A DNA stretch of 64,000 nt from positions 1 through 64,000 of the forward strand of contig CAJULY010000010.1 in assembly GCA_910587185.1 (NCBI GenBank), read 5' to 3'. This document shows, in pieces, positions 1-9,831 of the stretch. This DNA is from an uncultured Muribaculaceae bacterium (GTDB taxonomy: Bacteria; Bacteroidota; Bacteroidia; Bacteroidales; Muribaculaceae). Made by a program: the position numbers and the translations under genes. Positions within the stretch are counted from its first letter, which is position 1. Every line of letters begins with the position of its first letter. The notes beneath the pieces are model-generated. The model did no database searches. It was not told where the DNA came from and worked only from the letters and a program-made list of their open reading frames with translations.

Positions 1-52
1 CAGTGACACAAGGATTTTCAGTCCTTTGCTCTACCAACTGAGCTATGGCACC
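1..52 (-). tRNA. tRNA-Phe (GAA), 3' part outside window
   Basis: Read on the minus strand, the sequence starts GGTGCCATAGCTCAGTTGG, a normal acceptor/D-arm beginning. It has an anticodon stem AAGGA/TCCTT around the loop CTGAAAA, which gives anticodon GAA (phenylalanine). The T-arm and the acceptor 3' strand lie to the left of the window. A consensus-like promoter is present just upstream at 75-106. Confidence 0.95.
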
Positions 53-74
53 ATCGTTGTTTTGTTTTGCGATG

Positions 75-106
75 CAAAGGTAGGCAGTTTTTTTGAATTA
101 TACAAA
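75..106 (-). promoter_or_regulatory. Bacteroidetes-type promoter for tRNA-Phe
   Basis: On the minus strand TTTG (106-103) is followed after 20 bp by TACCTTTG (82-75). This matches the Bacteroidetes -33/-7 consensus TTTG/TAnnTTTG. The tRNA 5' end lies 22 bases downstream of the -7 box. Confidence 0.7.
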
Positions 107-233
107 TTATGAGGGAACTTTTTGCGGATTAAATGTTGCGATAAGATGTAAAGGCTTGAAATAAGCTTTGTTACGGAGCGCCGGAATAAGCTCTCTATAA
201 GTTGCCTGAGGGGGGATAAGTGATATGGGGGGT

Positions 234-950
234 TCACCGTAGGCGGATGGTGGAGAACTGCATGGTCAGAATGTCAAAGCGCAGTAGTCGATCGGTGAGG
301 AGTTCGCCGACGCCGGTAAGATATTTGATGGCTTCTGTCGCCTGAATGGTGCCGAGAATTCCCGGCACGACGCCCAACGGACCGACGGGTTGTGGTCTGT
401 CGGACAGAACCGGCCCTTCAGGGAAAAGGTCGGTCAAACGGGCTGTGGAGGGGAGGATTGTCATGGTGTGGCCTTCGTATTGAAAGATGGCGCCATGACT
501 GTAGGCTTTTTCGCATCGGTTGCAAGCCGCATCAATCATGAATTTACCTTCAGGCGAGTCTGTCGCATCAATTATGAAGTCGTGGGTGAGGATGAGCGGT
601 TCTATTTCATCTTCCGAGATGAAACGGGTGAGGGGAGTGACGCGAATTTCCGGATTCAACGCCATCATTTTTTCGGCTGCGGAAATAGCTTTGGGACGTC
701 CGAGGTCGGCGGTGGCATGGATGATCTGTCGCTGCAGATTGGAGAGGTCAACGTTGTCGCCATCGGCGATTGTGATGTGTCCCACTCCTGAAGCGGCCAG
801 ATAAAGCGCTACGGGCGATCCGAGACCGCCCGCCCCTATGATCAGAACGGAAGAATCGGCGAGCCTCTGCTGGGCATCGCGTCCGAATCCGGGGAGTGAA
901 AGATGTCGCGAGTAGCGGCTGAGTTCCTCAGGAGAAAATTCGTGGGCCAT
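234..950 (-). CDS. HesA/MoeB/ThiF-family adenylyltransferase lacking zinc cysteines
   Basis: An E1-like enzyme of about 238 residues. Members of this family adenylate the C-terminal glycine of ubiquitin-like sulfur carriers (ThiS, MoaD). The ATP-binding loop GAGGLGSP is near residue 44, the arginine-finger region SNLQRQ follows, and the catalytic Asp lies in DATDSPEGK. The longer reading frame to 1031 runs back into sufS, so I chose the ATG at 950, which starts at MAHEFSPEEL and lies 4 bases after the sufS stop. The CxxC pairs that bind zinc in typical MoeB are absent: the usual CYxCLFP region reads TARLTDLFP and the C-terminus has no CxxC. It is the last gene of the suf operon, so a sulfur-transfer role is plausible, but the partner carrier is unknown and none is encoded nearby. 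Confidence 0.85.
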   Translation of the reverse strand: MAHEFSPEELSRYSRHLSLPGFGRDAQQRLADSSVLIIGAGGLGSPVALYLAASGVGHITIADGDNVDLSNLQRQIIHATADLGRPKAISAAEKMMALNPEIRVTPLTRFISEDEIEPLILTHDFIIDATDSPEGKFMIDAACNRCEKAYSHGAIFQYEGHTMTILPSTARLTDLFPEGPVLSDRPQPVGPLGVVPGILGTIQATEAIKYLTGVGELLTDRLLRFDILTMQFSTIRLR

Positions 951-954
951 GGCG

Positions 955-2169
955 TCAGAGCAACATCGGAGTGATTCTGTGGAGTGCCTGAATGAAGCGG
1001 TCACATTCATCAAGGGTGTTGTAAAGGGCAAACGATGCCCGGACCGTACCTTCGATTCCGAGTGCCTGCATCAGCGGCTGTGCGCAATGATGGCCTGTGC
1101 GTACGGCGATTCCGAGCTTGTCGAGCAACATTCCGGTGTCATAGTGATGCGCGTTGCCGATGAGAAATGAGATAATAGCGCTTTTGCCGGGTGCAGTGCC
1201 GAAAATGCGCATGCCTGGTATTTCAAGCATGCGGGCGGTGGTGTAGGCAAGCAGTTTCTCTTCGTGGGCAGCAATGGGGAGAAGCCCGATTTTTTCCACA
1301 TATTCGAGGGCAGTATGTAGAGCGGCTATTCCCACGTAGTCAGGGGTCCCTGCCTCGAATTTAAACGGAAGTTCGGCAAAAGTAGTGTGATCAAACGCGA
1401 CATGGCTGATCATTTCGCCGCCGCCCTGATAAGGAGGCATTTTCTCAAGCAGTGACTCGCGGCCATAAAGTACACCTATTCCCGTCGGCCCATAAAGCTT
1501 GTGGGAGGAAAATACGTAGAAGTCAGCGTCTAATTCCTTTACGTCAACCGGAATATGGGCCACGGCCTGAGCTCCGTCAATGAGCGCTACGGCTCCAGCT
1601 TCATGGGCAAGGCGGATTATCTCCCTGACAGGATTTACCGTGCCGAGCACGTTGGAGACATGGGTTATGGAAACGACTTTAGTTCTGGACGAAAGAAGGC
1701 TCCGGTATGCCTCCATGTCGAGAGAGCCGTCCTCCAGAATCGGCACGACCTTTATCACGATGCCGCGGCAGTCGCGCAGCAGTTGCCAGGGAACAATGTT
1801 TGAATGGTGTTCCATGACAGAGAGAATGACCTCGTCGCCCTCGTTGAGCAGCGCTCCGTAGCTTGAAGCGACGAGATTGATCGATTCGGTCGTGCCGCGC
1901 GTGAAAATCACTTCCTTTTCCGATGTAGCTCCGATGAAATCCTTTACCTTGCGCCGGCTTTCCTCCATCAGCGAAGTCGCTTCCTGAGAAAGCGCATGGA
2001 CTCCGCGGTGAACGTTGGCCTTATGGTGAAAATACATGTCGGTGACAGTGTCCACAACCTGGCGCGGTGTCTGGGTCGAAGCTGTGTTGTCGAAATAGAC
2101 AAGCGGTTTTCCATAGACTTCGCGTGAAAGAATCGGGAAATCGTCTCTGTATTTGTCTGCTGTAAACAT
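955..2169 (-). CDS. sufS: SufS cysteine desulfurase (type II)
   Basis: A PLP enzyme that removes sulfur from cysteine and passes it as a persulfide to the SUF scaffold. The protein has 404 residues, the usual size. The PLP lysine is K224 in SSHKLYGPTG. The persulfide cysteine is C362 in RTGHHCAQP, the short-loop type II signature. It lies between sufD, whose stop is 15 bases upstream, and the HesA-like gene, in the same operon. No SufE or SufU partner is visible in the window, so the sulfur acceptor that activates it must be elsewhere. Confidence 0.97.
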   Translation of the reverse strand: MFTADKYRDDFPILSREVYGKPLVYFDNTASTQTPRQVVDTVTDMYFHHKANVHRGVHALSQEATSLMEESRRKVKDFIGATSEKEVIFTRGTTESINLVASSYGALLNEGDEVILSVMEHHSNIVPWQLLRDCRGIVIKVVPILEDGSLDMEAYRSLLSSRTKVVSITHVSNVLGTVNPVREIIRLAHEAGAVALIDGAQAVAHIPVDVKELDADFYVFSSHKLYGPTGIGVLYGRESLLEKMPPYQGGGEMISHVAFDHTTFAELPFKFEAGTPDYVGIAALHTALEYVEKIGLLPIAAHEEKLLAYTTARMLEIPGMRIFGTAPGKSAIISFLIGNAHHYDTGMLLDKLGIAVRTGHHCAQPLMQALGIEGTVRASFALYNTLDECDRFIQALHRITPMLL

Positions 2170-2184
2170 CGTATTTCTTCCCCT

Positions 2185-3555
2185 TTATTCGTTTGTGTTT
2201 GACGAGGCATCGCGGCAATTGGCGCGGCATTCTCCGCAGAGAGAATTATCACCCGCAAAACGCTTTTCTACGAGATGGCGCAACCGGTCATGCAGACCTT
2301 CCATCTTCACAGTGTCGATGACATCGGCCATAAATGCCTGCATCAGCATTGTGCGCGCCTGATTCTCGGGAATTCCGCGGGTGCGCATATAGAAGAGTGC
2401 CTTGGCGTCAAGCTGACCGGTGGTTGATCCGTGGCTGCATTTGACTTCGTCGTTATAGATTTCAAGCTGTGGTTTGGCATGCATGCGTGCGTCGGGCGAT
2501 GCGAGAACGCTGCGGCAAGTCTGGTACGCATCGGTGAACGGAGCTTCCGGACTCACATAGATCAACCCCTGGAATGCACCTGTGGCATTATCGTCGGCCA
2601 CGTATTTGAACAGTTGATTGCTGTAACATTTCGGGGCCAGGTGTCGGAGCTGGACGGAGTTGTCGATATGCATCCGTCCCGTCGCAATGGCCATTCCGGC
2701 GAGACGGGTCTCACATCGCTGCCCGTTGACGTTTATCGTGAAGGAATTGCGAGTGTTTCCGCATGTCAGCGTGGATATGTTTGTCAGGAACGACGATTCA
2801 TCGCCTTGATTGACGAACATCTGTGAATGGCGTGTTGTGGCTTCCGATGATTCCTCGATGCAATAATAATCCAGACGCGCCTTCGGCGACAAGTGGATTT
2901 CCACGACTTCGCTTGAAAGATATGAGTTGGCGGTATCCTGAGTGTGGTCACAGACGAGAATCTGCGCTTCCGAGTCTTCCTCCATCACTATCAGCACGCG
3001 TCTCAGGGCCATCATCGAAGCCGGGGCGGAGAAAATGTTGACAAGCTGGAGCGGACGCGGTAGCCGGTGGCCGCGAGGGATATAAATGAACACACCGTCC
3101 TGGACAAGCATTGTGTTGAGAGCGACGGCGGCATTATCGACAGGGGCAACCGTGCCGTAGTATTTGCCGACGAGGTCGGGCCACGACAGCGCGGCTTGGC
3201 GCAGCGACGTGAAAATCACGCCTTCAGGCAACCGTGTTTCCAGCCCCGACGAAGGAATGAACGAATCGTTGGCCACGACTGCGAAAAGAGTCGATATGTT
3301 AGGAACATCGCATTTCCAGGCTTCCGCTATATCGGCCGGAAGATTGAGGCGCATGATATTCAGCCCGTAGTCCGGAGCAAACATTCCGTTGACATCCGTC
3401 CGTTCGTAACCCTCGGTGCCTTTGAGCGGGAGGTCATGGCAACGCAGGCTCTCGGCAGCTTCATCGCGCAGACTGTTCAGGACAGGAGCGCTCCCGGCCT
3501 CTATAACGGTCCTGTTGTCACGGAAAAGATCTATATATTGTTGCTTGCTGTTCAT
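2185..3555 (-). CDS. sufD: SufD, Fe-S cluster assembly protein
   Basis: A 456-residue SufB/SufD-family beta-helix protein, which partners SufB and SufC in the SufBC2D scaffold where Fe-S clusters form. The conserved C-terminal block NDEVKCSHGSTTGQLD is present. Its H375 corresponds to the histidine that acts at the SufB-SufD interface in the E. coli protein. The C-terminus is cysteine-rich (CGECRANC), which is unusual compared with E. coli SufD. Its ATG overlaps the sufC stop by 4 bases (ATGA), which suggests translational coupling. Confidence 0.95.
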   Translation of the reverse strand: MNSKQQYIDLFRDNRTVIEAGSAPVLNSLRDEAAESLRCHDLPLKGTEGYERTDVNGMFAPDYGLNIMRLNLPADIAEAWKCDVPNISTLFAVVANDSFIPSSGLETRLPEGVIFTSLRQAALSWPDLVGKYYGTVAPVDNAAVALNTMLVQDGVFIYIPRGHRLPRPLQLVNIFSAPASMMALRRVLIVMEEDSEAQILVCDHTQDTANSYLSSEVVEIHLSPKARLDYYCIEESSEATTRHSQMFVNQGDESSFLTNISTLTCGNTRNSFTINVNGQRCETRLAGMAIATGRMHIDNSVQLRHLAPKCYSNQLFKYVADDNATGAFQGLIYVSPEAPFTDAYQTCRSVLASPDARMHAKPQLEIYNDEVKCSHGSTTGQLDAKALFYMRTRGIPENQARTMLMQAFMADVIDTVKMEGLHDRLRHLVEKRFAGDNSLCGECRANCRDASSNTNE

Positions 3556-4322
3556 GATTTCGAATCCACTTCTTCCTTAATCCAGTCATAACCCCGTTCT
3601 TCGAGTTCGAGGGCGAGTTCGGGTCCGCCTGTGCGGACAATGCGGCCCTTGTAGAGCACATGGACGAAATCAGGCTTTATGTAGTCGAGAAGGCGCTGAT
3701 AGTGGGTTATCACAATAGTGGCGTTGCGTTCGGTTTTCAGTTTGTTGACGCCTCCCGCAACAATTCGCAGCGCGTCGATGTCAAGACCGCTGTCCGTCTC
3801 GTCAAGAATCGAGAGCTGAGGCTCGAGAACAGCCATCTGGAAGATTTCATTGCGCTTTTTCTCACCCCCCGAGAAGCCTTCGTTGACGGAGCGTGAGGCA
3901 AGTTTGTTGTCAAGCTCGACTATGGCACGTTTCTGGCGCATCATTTTCAGAAATTCCGTGGCCGAGAGCGGCTGTTCGTTGAAATATTTTCTCTTAGCGT
4001 TGACTGCCGCACGCATGAAGTTCACCATCGATACTCCGGGAATCTCCACGGGATACTGAAATGAAAGGAACAGGCCTTCGTGGCTGCGGTCTTCGGGCAG
4101 TAGATCAAGAAGCGGCACTCCGTGGAAATCAACATTGCCTTCGGTCACGTGAAACGCCGGATTGCCCGCCAAGACTTCAGAGAGAGTGCTTTTGCCGGAG
4201 CCGTTGGGTCCCATTATGGCATGCACCTCGCCTCGGTTTACCGTAAGGTTGATGCCTTTCAATATTTCCTTGCCTTCTATGCCGGCGTGAAGGTTTTCGA
4301 CTTTAAGTAACTGTTCGTTCAT
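3552..4322 (-). CDS. sufC: SufC, Fe-S assembly ATPase
   Basis: An ABC-type ATPase of 256 residues that powers conformational change in the SufBCD scaffold. Walker A is GPNGSGKST (residues 38-46). The Q-loop is in LSFQYP near 89. The signature is SGGEKKRNE (151-159), and Walker B runs SILDETDSGLD with D174/E175. The SGGEKKRNE form is typical of SufC rather than of import or export ABC proteins. It sits between sufB (45 bases upstream) and sufD (4-base overlap). Confidence 0.97.
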   Translation of the reverse strand: MNEQLLKVENLHAGIEGKEILKGINLTVNRGEVHAIMGPNGSGKSTLSEVLAGNPAFHVTEGNVDFHGVPLLDLLPEDRSHEGLFLSFQYPVEIPGVSMVNFMRAAVNAKRKYFNEQPLSATEFLKMMRQKRAIVELDNKLASRSVNEGFSGGEKKRNEIFQMAVLEPQLSILDETDSGLDIDALRIVAGGVNKLKTERNATIVITHYQRLLDYIKPDFVHVLYKGRIVRTGGPELALELEERGYDWIKEEVDSKS

Positions 4323-4367
4323 TATATAGACTGGTGATTGAGAACTTTTATTATGGTTGTTTCACTA

Positions 4368-5849
4368 TTATCCTACTGATCCCTCCAGAGTTATTGCCAA
4401 CAGGCGCTGAGCCTCCACGGCAAATTCCATCGGAAGCTTGTTCATCACTTCCTTGGCGTAACCGTTGACAATCAGCCCGACGGCTTCCTCTGTCGGAATG
4501 CCTCGCTGGTTGCAGTAGAAGAGCTGGTCTTCAGAAATCTTGGAAGTCGTAGCTTCGTGTTCAAGCACGGCGGTGTCGTTCATCGCCTCGATATAGGGGA
4601 AAGTGTGGGCGCCGCAATGGGAGCTTAGGAGGAGAGAGTCACACTGGGTATAGTTTCGGCAGCCGTCGGCGTTCGGAGCCACTTTCACAAGACCGCGGTA
4701 GGAATTCTGGCTGTGACCGGCAGAGATGCCCTTCGACACGATAGTTGAGCGGGAATTACGTCCGAGATGAATCATCTTCGTGCCCGTGTCGGCTTGCTGG
4801 TAGTTGCGTGTTACGGCTACCGAATAAAACTCGCCGACCGAACCTTCGCCGGCGAGTACACAGCTGGGATATTTCCATGTTATGGCGGAACCGGTCTCCA
4901 CCTGTGTCCATGACAGTTTGCTGAAATCGCCGCGACACAGTCCACGTTTTGTCACGAAATTATAGACTCCTCCGCGTCCTTCGGCATCGCCGGCATACCA
5001 GTTCTGGACCGTGGAATATTTGACTTCGGCGCGGTCTTCGACTATTATTTCCACAATGGCGGCATGAAGCTGGTTCTCGTCGCGCATAGGGGCGGTACAG
5101 CCCTCGAGATAGCTGACGTATGCGTCGTCGTCGGCAACTATCAGAGTGCGCTCGAACTGGCCTGTTCCCGAGGCGTTGATGCGGAAATAGGTGCTGAGTT
5201 CCATGGGGCAGCGCACGCCTTTGGGAATATAGACGAACGAGCCGTCGGAAAATACAGCTGAGTTAAGCGCCGCATAGAAATTGTCGCGGTAGCTTACGAC
5301 CTTGCCCAGATAGCGTCTGACGAGATCGGGATAATCCTTGACAGCTTCCGAAATGGAGCAGAAAATGACTCCGAGTTCGGCAAGCTTCTCGCGGTGGGTC
5401 GTCTTCACGCTGACGGAGTCCATCACGGCATCGACAGCCATTCCCGACAGAGCTTTCTGTTCCTCGAGCGGAATGCCGAGCTTGTTGAATGTGTCGATCA
5501 GTTCCGGATCGACTTCGTCAAGGCTTTTTGGCCCTTCCTTTTTCTTGGGCGCGGCATAGTAGCTTATGGCCTGAAAATCTATTTCGGGTATGTCGAGATG
5601 GGCCCATTTCGGCGGTTCGAGCGTTTGCCAGTAGCGGAAAGCCTTGAGGCGGAAGTCAAGAAGCCACTCCGGCTCGCCCTTTGTCTGCGAGATGAACCGG
5701 ACCGTATCTTCGTTCAGCCCTTTGGGCAGGATATCTGTAGGGATGTCAGTGGTGAATCCGTATTTGTAATCGCCACCGGTCATCTCGTTTATCACGTCGG
5801 AGTCAGACGCCTTTTTCGTTATGTCGAGATCTTTATCGTTGGAATCCAT
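4368..5849 (-). CDS. sufB: SufB, Fe-S cluster assembly protein
   Basis: A 493-residue SufB scaffold subunit, where the nascent cluster is built. The C-terminal signature [19 protein letters not shown] is intact. Its C412 is equivalent to the essential acceptor cysteine of E. coli SufB (C405). The N-terminal 40 residues are charged, as in other SufB proteins. It follows cvpA by 14 bases and is the first true suf gene of the operon. No IscR-type regulator is visible beside it. Confidence 0.97.
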   Translation of the reverse strand: MDSNDKDLDITKKASDSDVINEMTGGDYKYGFTTDIPTDILPKGLNEDTVRFISQTKGEPEWLLDFRLKAFRYWQTLEPPKWAHLDIPEIDFQAISYYAAPKKKEGPKSLDEVDPELIDTFNKLGIPLEEQKALSGMAVDAVMDSVSVKTTHREKLAELGVIFCSISEAVKDYPDLVRRYLGKVVSYRDNFYAALNSAVFSDGSFVYIPKGVRCPMELSTYFRINASGTGQFERTLIVADDDAYVSYLEGCTAPMRDENQLHAAIVEIIVEDRAEVKYSTVQNWYAGDAEGRGGVYNFVTKRGLCRGDFSKLSWTQVETGSAITWKYPSCVLAGEGSVGEFYSVAVTRNYQQADTGTKMIHLGRNSRSTIVSKGISAGHSQNSYRGLVKVAPNADGCRNYTQCDSLLLSSHCGAHTFPYIEAMNDTAVLEHEATTSKISEDQLFYCNQRGIPTEEAVGLIVNGYAKEVMNKLPMEFAVEAQRLLAITLEGSVG

Positions 5850-5863
5850 GATTTATTAACATT

Positions 5864-6364
5864 TCAGGTTGCGGATTGTTGCACGAACCCAAGAATGAGA
5901 GGGGCGAACCCGGAAAGAGCTTTCAGGACGGCCCCGTCGCCTGTGGCCAGACCGCATCCCGGAGCCAGCACTTTCGCGAAACTGATGATGAAACTTATGA
6001 CCATGCCTGTTTTAAACGCCATGAAAAGCGCGCCGCCCAGACTGTCGATAAACCCCATGTGGACGGCTTTGGCGAAGAATTTGATGGTTCTCGCAATCAG
6101 CCACACCGCCAGCCATGCGGCAAGAAAAACGAATATGTGGCCCATGCAGCGGGCCATCAGCATGTTCATTGAGCTTTGCGAGGGGTCTTCGCCGTCCATC
6201 ATTGAAAAGATCGCGTTAGAGGCGGCGTCACCCATTATGCGGCAGGCCGCTATGGCCACCACAAAAGAGAGCAGCGATCCGAGCTGTACGACGATTCCGC
6301 GCTTATAACCCCATGCCAGCGAGGCGACGAGAAGTATGACGATGAATATTTCGATGCCGGTCAT
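5864..6364 (-). CDS. CvpA-family inner-membrane protein
   Basis: A 166-residue protein with about four hydrophobic segments (near residues 4-20, 28-45, 75-95 and 108-130). The N-terminus GIEIFIVILLVASLAWGYKR has the Gly-Tyr-Lys-Arg-Gly pattern typical of the CvpA/colicin V production family. The family's biochemical role is not settled. It is the first gene of the suf transcription unit. I found no clear TTTG/TAnnTTTG promoter in the 140 bases upstream of it. Confidence 0.85.
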   Translation of the reverse strand: MTGIEIFIVILLVASLAWGYKRGIVVQLGSLLSFVVAIAACRIMGDAASNAIFSMMDGEDPSQSSMNMLMARCMGHIFVFLAAWLAVWLIARTIKFFAKAVHMGFIDSLGGALFMAFKTGMVISFIISFAKVLAPGCGLATGDGAVLKALSGFAPLILGFVQQSAT

Positions 6365-6508
6365 ATAGTCAGTCTGTCATATCATAATAATTATATTGCA
6401 TGACAAAAGAGAACCCGCATTGCCAGTCTAACCATAAGACTCTATTCGGATTCCCTTCAGGGTATTTTGGCCAAATAAAAAAAGTGCGGCTATCTGCACG
6501 GGTGAGGA

Positions 6509-6700
6509 TTATTCCTCAACGGTGCGGAGCTTCTGCACGTAAATGGCCTTCATCATCTTCTTGCGGTTGACCACAGAAGGTTTCTGGAAAGCCTGACGGC
6601 TGCGAAGTTCTTTTACGATACCGGTTTTTTCGTATTTACGCTTGAATTTTTTGAGTGCGCGCTCAATGTTTTCGCCTTCTTTTACTTGTACGATTATCAT
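6509..6700 (-). CDS. rpsU: 30S ribosomal protein S21
   Basis: A 63-residue basic protein beginning MIIVQVKEGENIERALKKFK, the standard bS21 start, followed by the KRKYEKTG and RSRQAFQKPS blocks. It binds the small ribosomal subunit near the anti-Shine-Dalgarno end of 16S rRNA. It is monocistronic, with a good promoter at 6757-6787 and an AT-rich leader of about 50 bases. Length and sequence are normal. Confidence 0.97.
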   Translation of the reverse strand: MIIVQVKEGENIERALKKFKRKYEKTGIVKELRSRQAFQKPSVVNRKKMMKAIYVQKLRTVEE

Positions 6701-6756
6701 TTTTTTTGATGAAAAATTATTTTGTGTTATTAATTGTCATATTGCTTTTTGCGGGG

Positions 6757-6787
6757 CAAAATTAAGAATTGTTTTCGATACGGCAAA
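6757..6787 (-). promoter_or_regulatory. Promoter of rpsU
   Basis: On the minus strand TTTG (6787-6784) is followed after 19 bp by TAATTTTG (6764-6757), a close match to the Bacteroidetes consensus. The rpsU ATG lies 57 bases downstream of the -7 box. Confidence 0.75.
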
Positions 6788-6869
6788 ACTTTTTAAGCCT
6801 AAAAAATGGGAAAACGTTCGATTAAGTCGTTAAAATCGCTGTAATCGCGTGTCTGAGTCGCTTTTACGG

Positions 6870-9811
6870 CTATAGTTTCCTGGGCTTTACGTCTATACGG
6901 TAAATGACATGGAACAGCAGGTAGCGCGGCAGCGTATTGGTGTAGGTGACCGTGCATCCCTGTGCGTTGATGCTGTAGGTCGCGTTGCTGAGGCGGTGGA
7001 GCAGGTCGAATCCGTCGAGCATCAGAACCCATCGTCCTTTCATCAGCGAGCGGCTCAGGCGTGCGTTCCACACCAGGTCGCTGCGGTCAAGCCCCGGGTC
7101 GTTATATCCGCGGCGCGTGTAGATGGTGAAATCCGTTGACAGTCCGAAGTCAAACGGCAGCCTGAACGTCCCCGTCAGTCCGCAGTTGAAGGCGGTGGCG
7201 TTGATGGTGTTGAATCCTTCGCGGGTGCCGCGGGTGTGACGCCACAAAACCTCACCCTTCAATCCTATGCTCTGCCGGGCTATCTGGTAGTTCAGCCGCA
7301 GTTTATCGGAGATGAAGGTGTTTCGGATGGTCGATTGCGCCGGAACGTCAACACCTGTTCCGATCATGTCGGAGGCATGGCCGTAGGTCACTTCCGCATT
7401 ATTGCTGAGGGTCATCGCTCTTTTGGACCCGAACTGGAGCGAAAGCACGCTTGACGCTCCTTTCGTCCAGTTTCCGGAAGTGTTATATGAACGCCAGTGG
7501 CGCACGCCGGTTGTCGTGTCGTAGGTATAGCCTCTCACCAGAGTGTTTCGCTGTATGTTGTATGTCAGCGAAAGCAGATGGTTGAGGTATCAGGATGCGC
7601 GGTAGGTGAATTCGAGCTTGGATGCATGGTTGAGCTGGTTATGCAGCGATTCCGCACCCTCCAGAATGTTCATGGGATCAGTGGAGTCGGTGATCGGCAG
7701 CAACCATTCGAGTTCCGGCCTCTTGGCGTTGAGGCTATATCCCGCAGTAAGCATAAATCTGTTTATCGAGCCGTATGCACTTTGTATTTTTTGCCCGAAA
7801 TAAAAAGTCAGAGAAAATTCCTTTATCCACGGCAATGCGGCGAATCGGCTTTTCCGGTAGGGAATGTCGGCGCGTGTGTAGCGCAGATTGTCGTTTGTGA
7901 GCCTCATACCTCCTTCGGCCTGAAACGAGTAGATCGGTTTGTATATACCCATTCTGGCGCCCAGTTCGTGTGTGTTGGTCTGAAGCGTTGACCGATATGA
8001 ATCATCCGGAGAATAAACGGCTTCGTCGGGGGCCGTCAGGCCGTAGATTCCCATGTCGGCCAGACGTTCCATTTCGTGGGTTATCATGTTTTTGCCAACA
8101 CGGTCATAGGTGAAGTTGTATTTGGCCTGAAGGTTGCCGAACGAAGCTCTGAAATCATACAGTGCGCTGGCATTGAGCTGATAGTTCCGGTTTGGCCGCG
8201 ACTCGCCCCATTGCCCTAATGATGTTGTTGGCGTCGGATCGGCGCCGGTGTTGATATTGTAGCCGGTGAATGACCTGCTGTGTGACTGTCCGTATATGCC
8301 TTTGGCTGAAAGCGTCAGAAGGTCTTGAGTGTGTGGGATGTTTATCCAGTTGTACCAGCTGAGTTCTGTTTTCAGATTGTAGCCTTTCCCTCGCTGTTTT
8401 ATTGCCGTGCGGTTCACAATGTCTCCCAATCCGGGCGCGTCTTCGGCAGAGTAGAGCGATTCCAGCAATTCGCGGGTAATATTCTGCTGCTCCTCATTGA
8501 ATGTGGCGCTTATATTGTTAGTGTTGTTTTTATAAGATCTGTATTCCAGAAAAGGATAGATACTGGTTGTGGCTTTTCCGAATTTAAAACGTGTTCCTGA
8601 AATCATTCTGACCAGATGCTCGCTGGAGCGGGCGTTTCGGAATGAATAGTCATAGTTGTCTCTCGTCGGCAGGAAGTTTGTTCTTGAAGTGGTGGCATTG
8701 TCGGTCGAAGAGGTATGGGCCCAGATGATATTGCCCTCGGAGTTAATCTTGCCGTTACGGGTATCGACATTGTATGTGAGGCCCACATTTTGGTGTCTTC
8801 TCGAACCTGGCTGGATTTGAGACGGATCGAAACCACCCGCCTGTCCGGGGCGCTGGTTGTCATTGAGATTGTTGATGTTGGCGAAAAGGGCTATGCGGCT
8901 GAAATCGGTATAGTGCATCCCGAATATGCGGCCAAGATAACGCGAGTTCGTGCCTCCGCCAGCTTCTACGTTGGCAATCCATCCCCGGCGGTATTCTTTT
9001 TTCAGCCTGACGTCCATGACGAAGTCTTTCTTCTCCACGTCGCGCCCGGCAAATTCACTCATGGCGCTCGACTTTTCATAGACTGCCACATCCTTGACCA
9101 TGTATGAACCTAAATTGTCAAGCATGATGGAGTTGTCGCCTTTGAAAAAGTCTTTCCCGTTGAGCAGCAGGTTTTCCACAAATCGGCCGTTGACATAAAT
9201 CTGGCCGTTCTCTTTCAGTTCCACTCCGGGCAGCTGGCTCACCAAAGCGTCGAGCATCGAACCTTCCGCCAATTCAAACGCATCGGCGTTGAAAACCAGA
9301 GTGTCGCCCTTGTTGTAGAATTTTACTTTGGTGGCAGTAACAACAACCTCACCGAGTTTCTTAGGGGCACGCGTCAGCACAATTTCATCTAAATCCAGCA
9401 TGGATTCCCTTGACCCGATCCGTTTTATTTCAAGCGGCCTGGTTAGCGGATTGTATTTGTCAAATTCCAATGAAAGGTAATAGACGCCTGTTTTACGCGG
9501 CATTTTAAGCGAGAATTCCGCCGGCTGTTCTCCCGTTACCGCTGAAGTATGTAACATAGGCTTCTTTGGCCGAGAGGGTTGAATCTATGACATTGAAATT
9601 CGAATCAAGCAACATCACCTTGACCCCGACCAAAGGCGTATGCGCTATGCTTTCCACGACACGACCTTTTATTGTAAATGGCCTCTCTTTCTTTTCGGAA
9701 TAAGCAACGTTGAATGAACAGAGAATTGCAATCGTTACAAGGAAAACTCTTGATAATAATGTGGTATATAGTGATTTATACAAAATGGGGGGGGTAAAAG
9801 TTGCTTTTCAT
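6870..9811 (-). pseudogene. TonB-receptor-like outer-membrane beta-barrel protein, broken
   Basis: Three collinear pieces make one gene of about 970 codons. Piece 1 (9783-9505) has a signal-peptide-like start and a carboxypeptidase-regulatory-like domain. Piece 2 (9557-7590) has the plug and most of the barrel, including LGEVVVTATKVKF and LPGVELKENGQIYVNG. Piece 3 (about 7589-6870) has the last barrel strands and the terminal FHVIYRIDVKPRKL. Three lesions are visible. A C8 tract at 9794-9787 separates the ATG at 9811 from the signal peptide. A frameshift lies at about 9505-9557. An in-frame TGA at 7592-7590 falls between RAS and YLNHLLSL, with the same frame continuing to a normal C-terminus. 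It starts 20 bases after the stop of the SPFH gene. The TTG at 9783 is the only start in frame with piece 1. Assembly error could explain some lesions, but hardly all three. Confidence 0.8.
9787..9794. repeat. G8/C8 homopolymer at the 5' end of an outer-membrane receptor gene
   Basis: Eight consecutive G on the plus strand (C8 in the coding sense). The ATG at 9811 reads MKSNFYPPHFV and then stops. With seven C the same ATG would read MKSNFYPPILYKSLYTTLL, joining in frame to a clear signal peptide (LSRVFLVTIAILCSFNVAYS). The tract therefore decides whether the receptor is made. Confidence 0.75.
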
Positions 9812-9831
9812 GGGAGCTGTAGGGCTTTGGA

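Noticed and set aside
210..232. Two G6 runs between the HesA-like gene and tRNA-Phe as further contingency tracts
   Set aside because: Shorter than the 8-base tracts, and outside any reading frame or promoter I can identify.
5394..6308. 304-codon plus-strand frame across sufB and cvpA
   Set aside because: It runs antisense across two clearly real genes and their junction; codon content mirrors them.
6484..6499. Hairpin after rpsU as an intrinsic terminator
   Set aside because: Only a 4-bp stem (GTGC/GCAC) although a T-run follows; too weak to list as a feature.
7590..7592. TGA read as a sense codon (recoding)
   Set aside because: No sign of recoding elsewhere; genes in the window use TGA as a normal stop (for example at the sufD/porT junctions). 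A nonsense mutation or base error is simpler.
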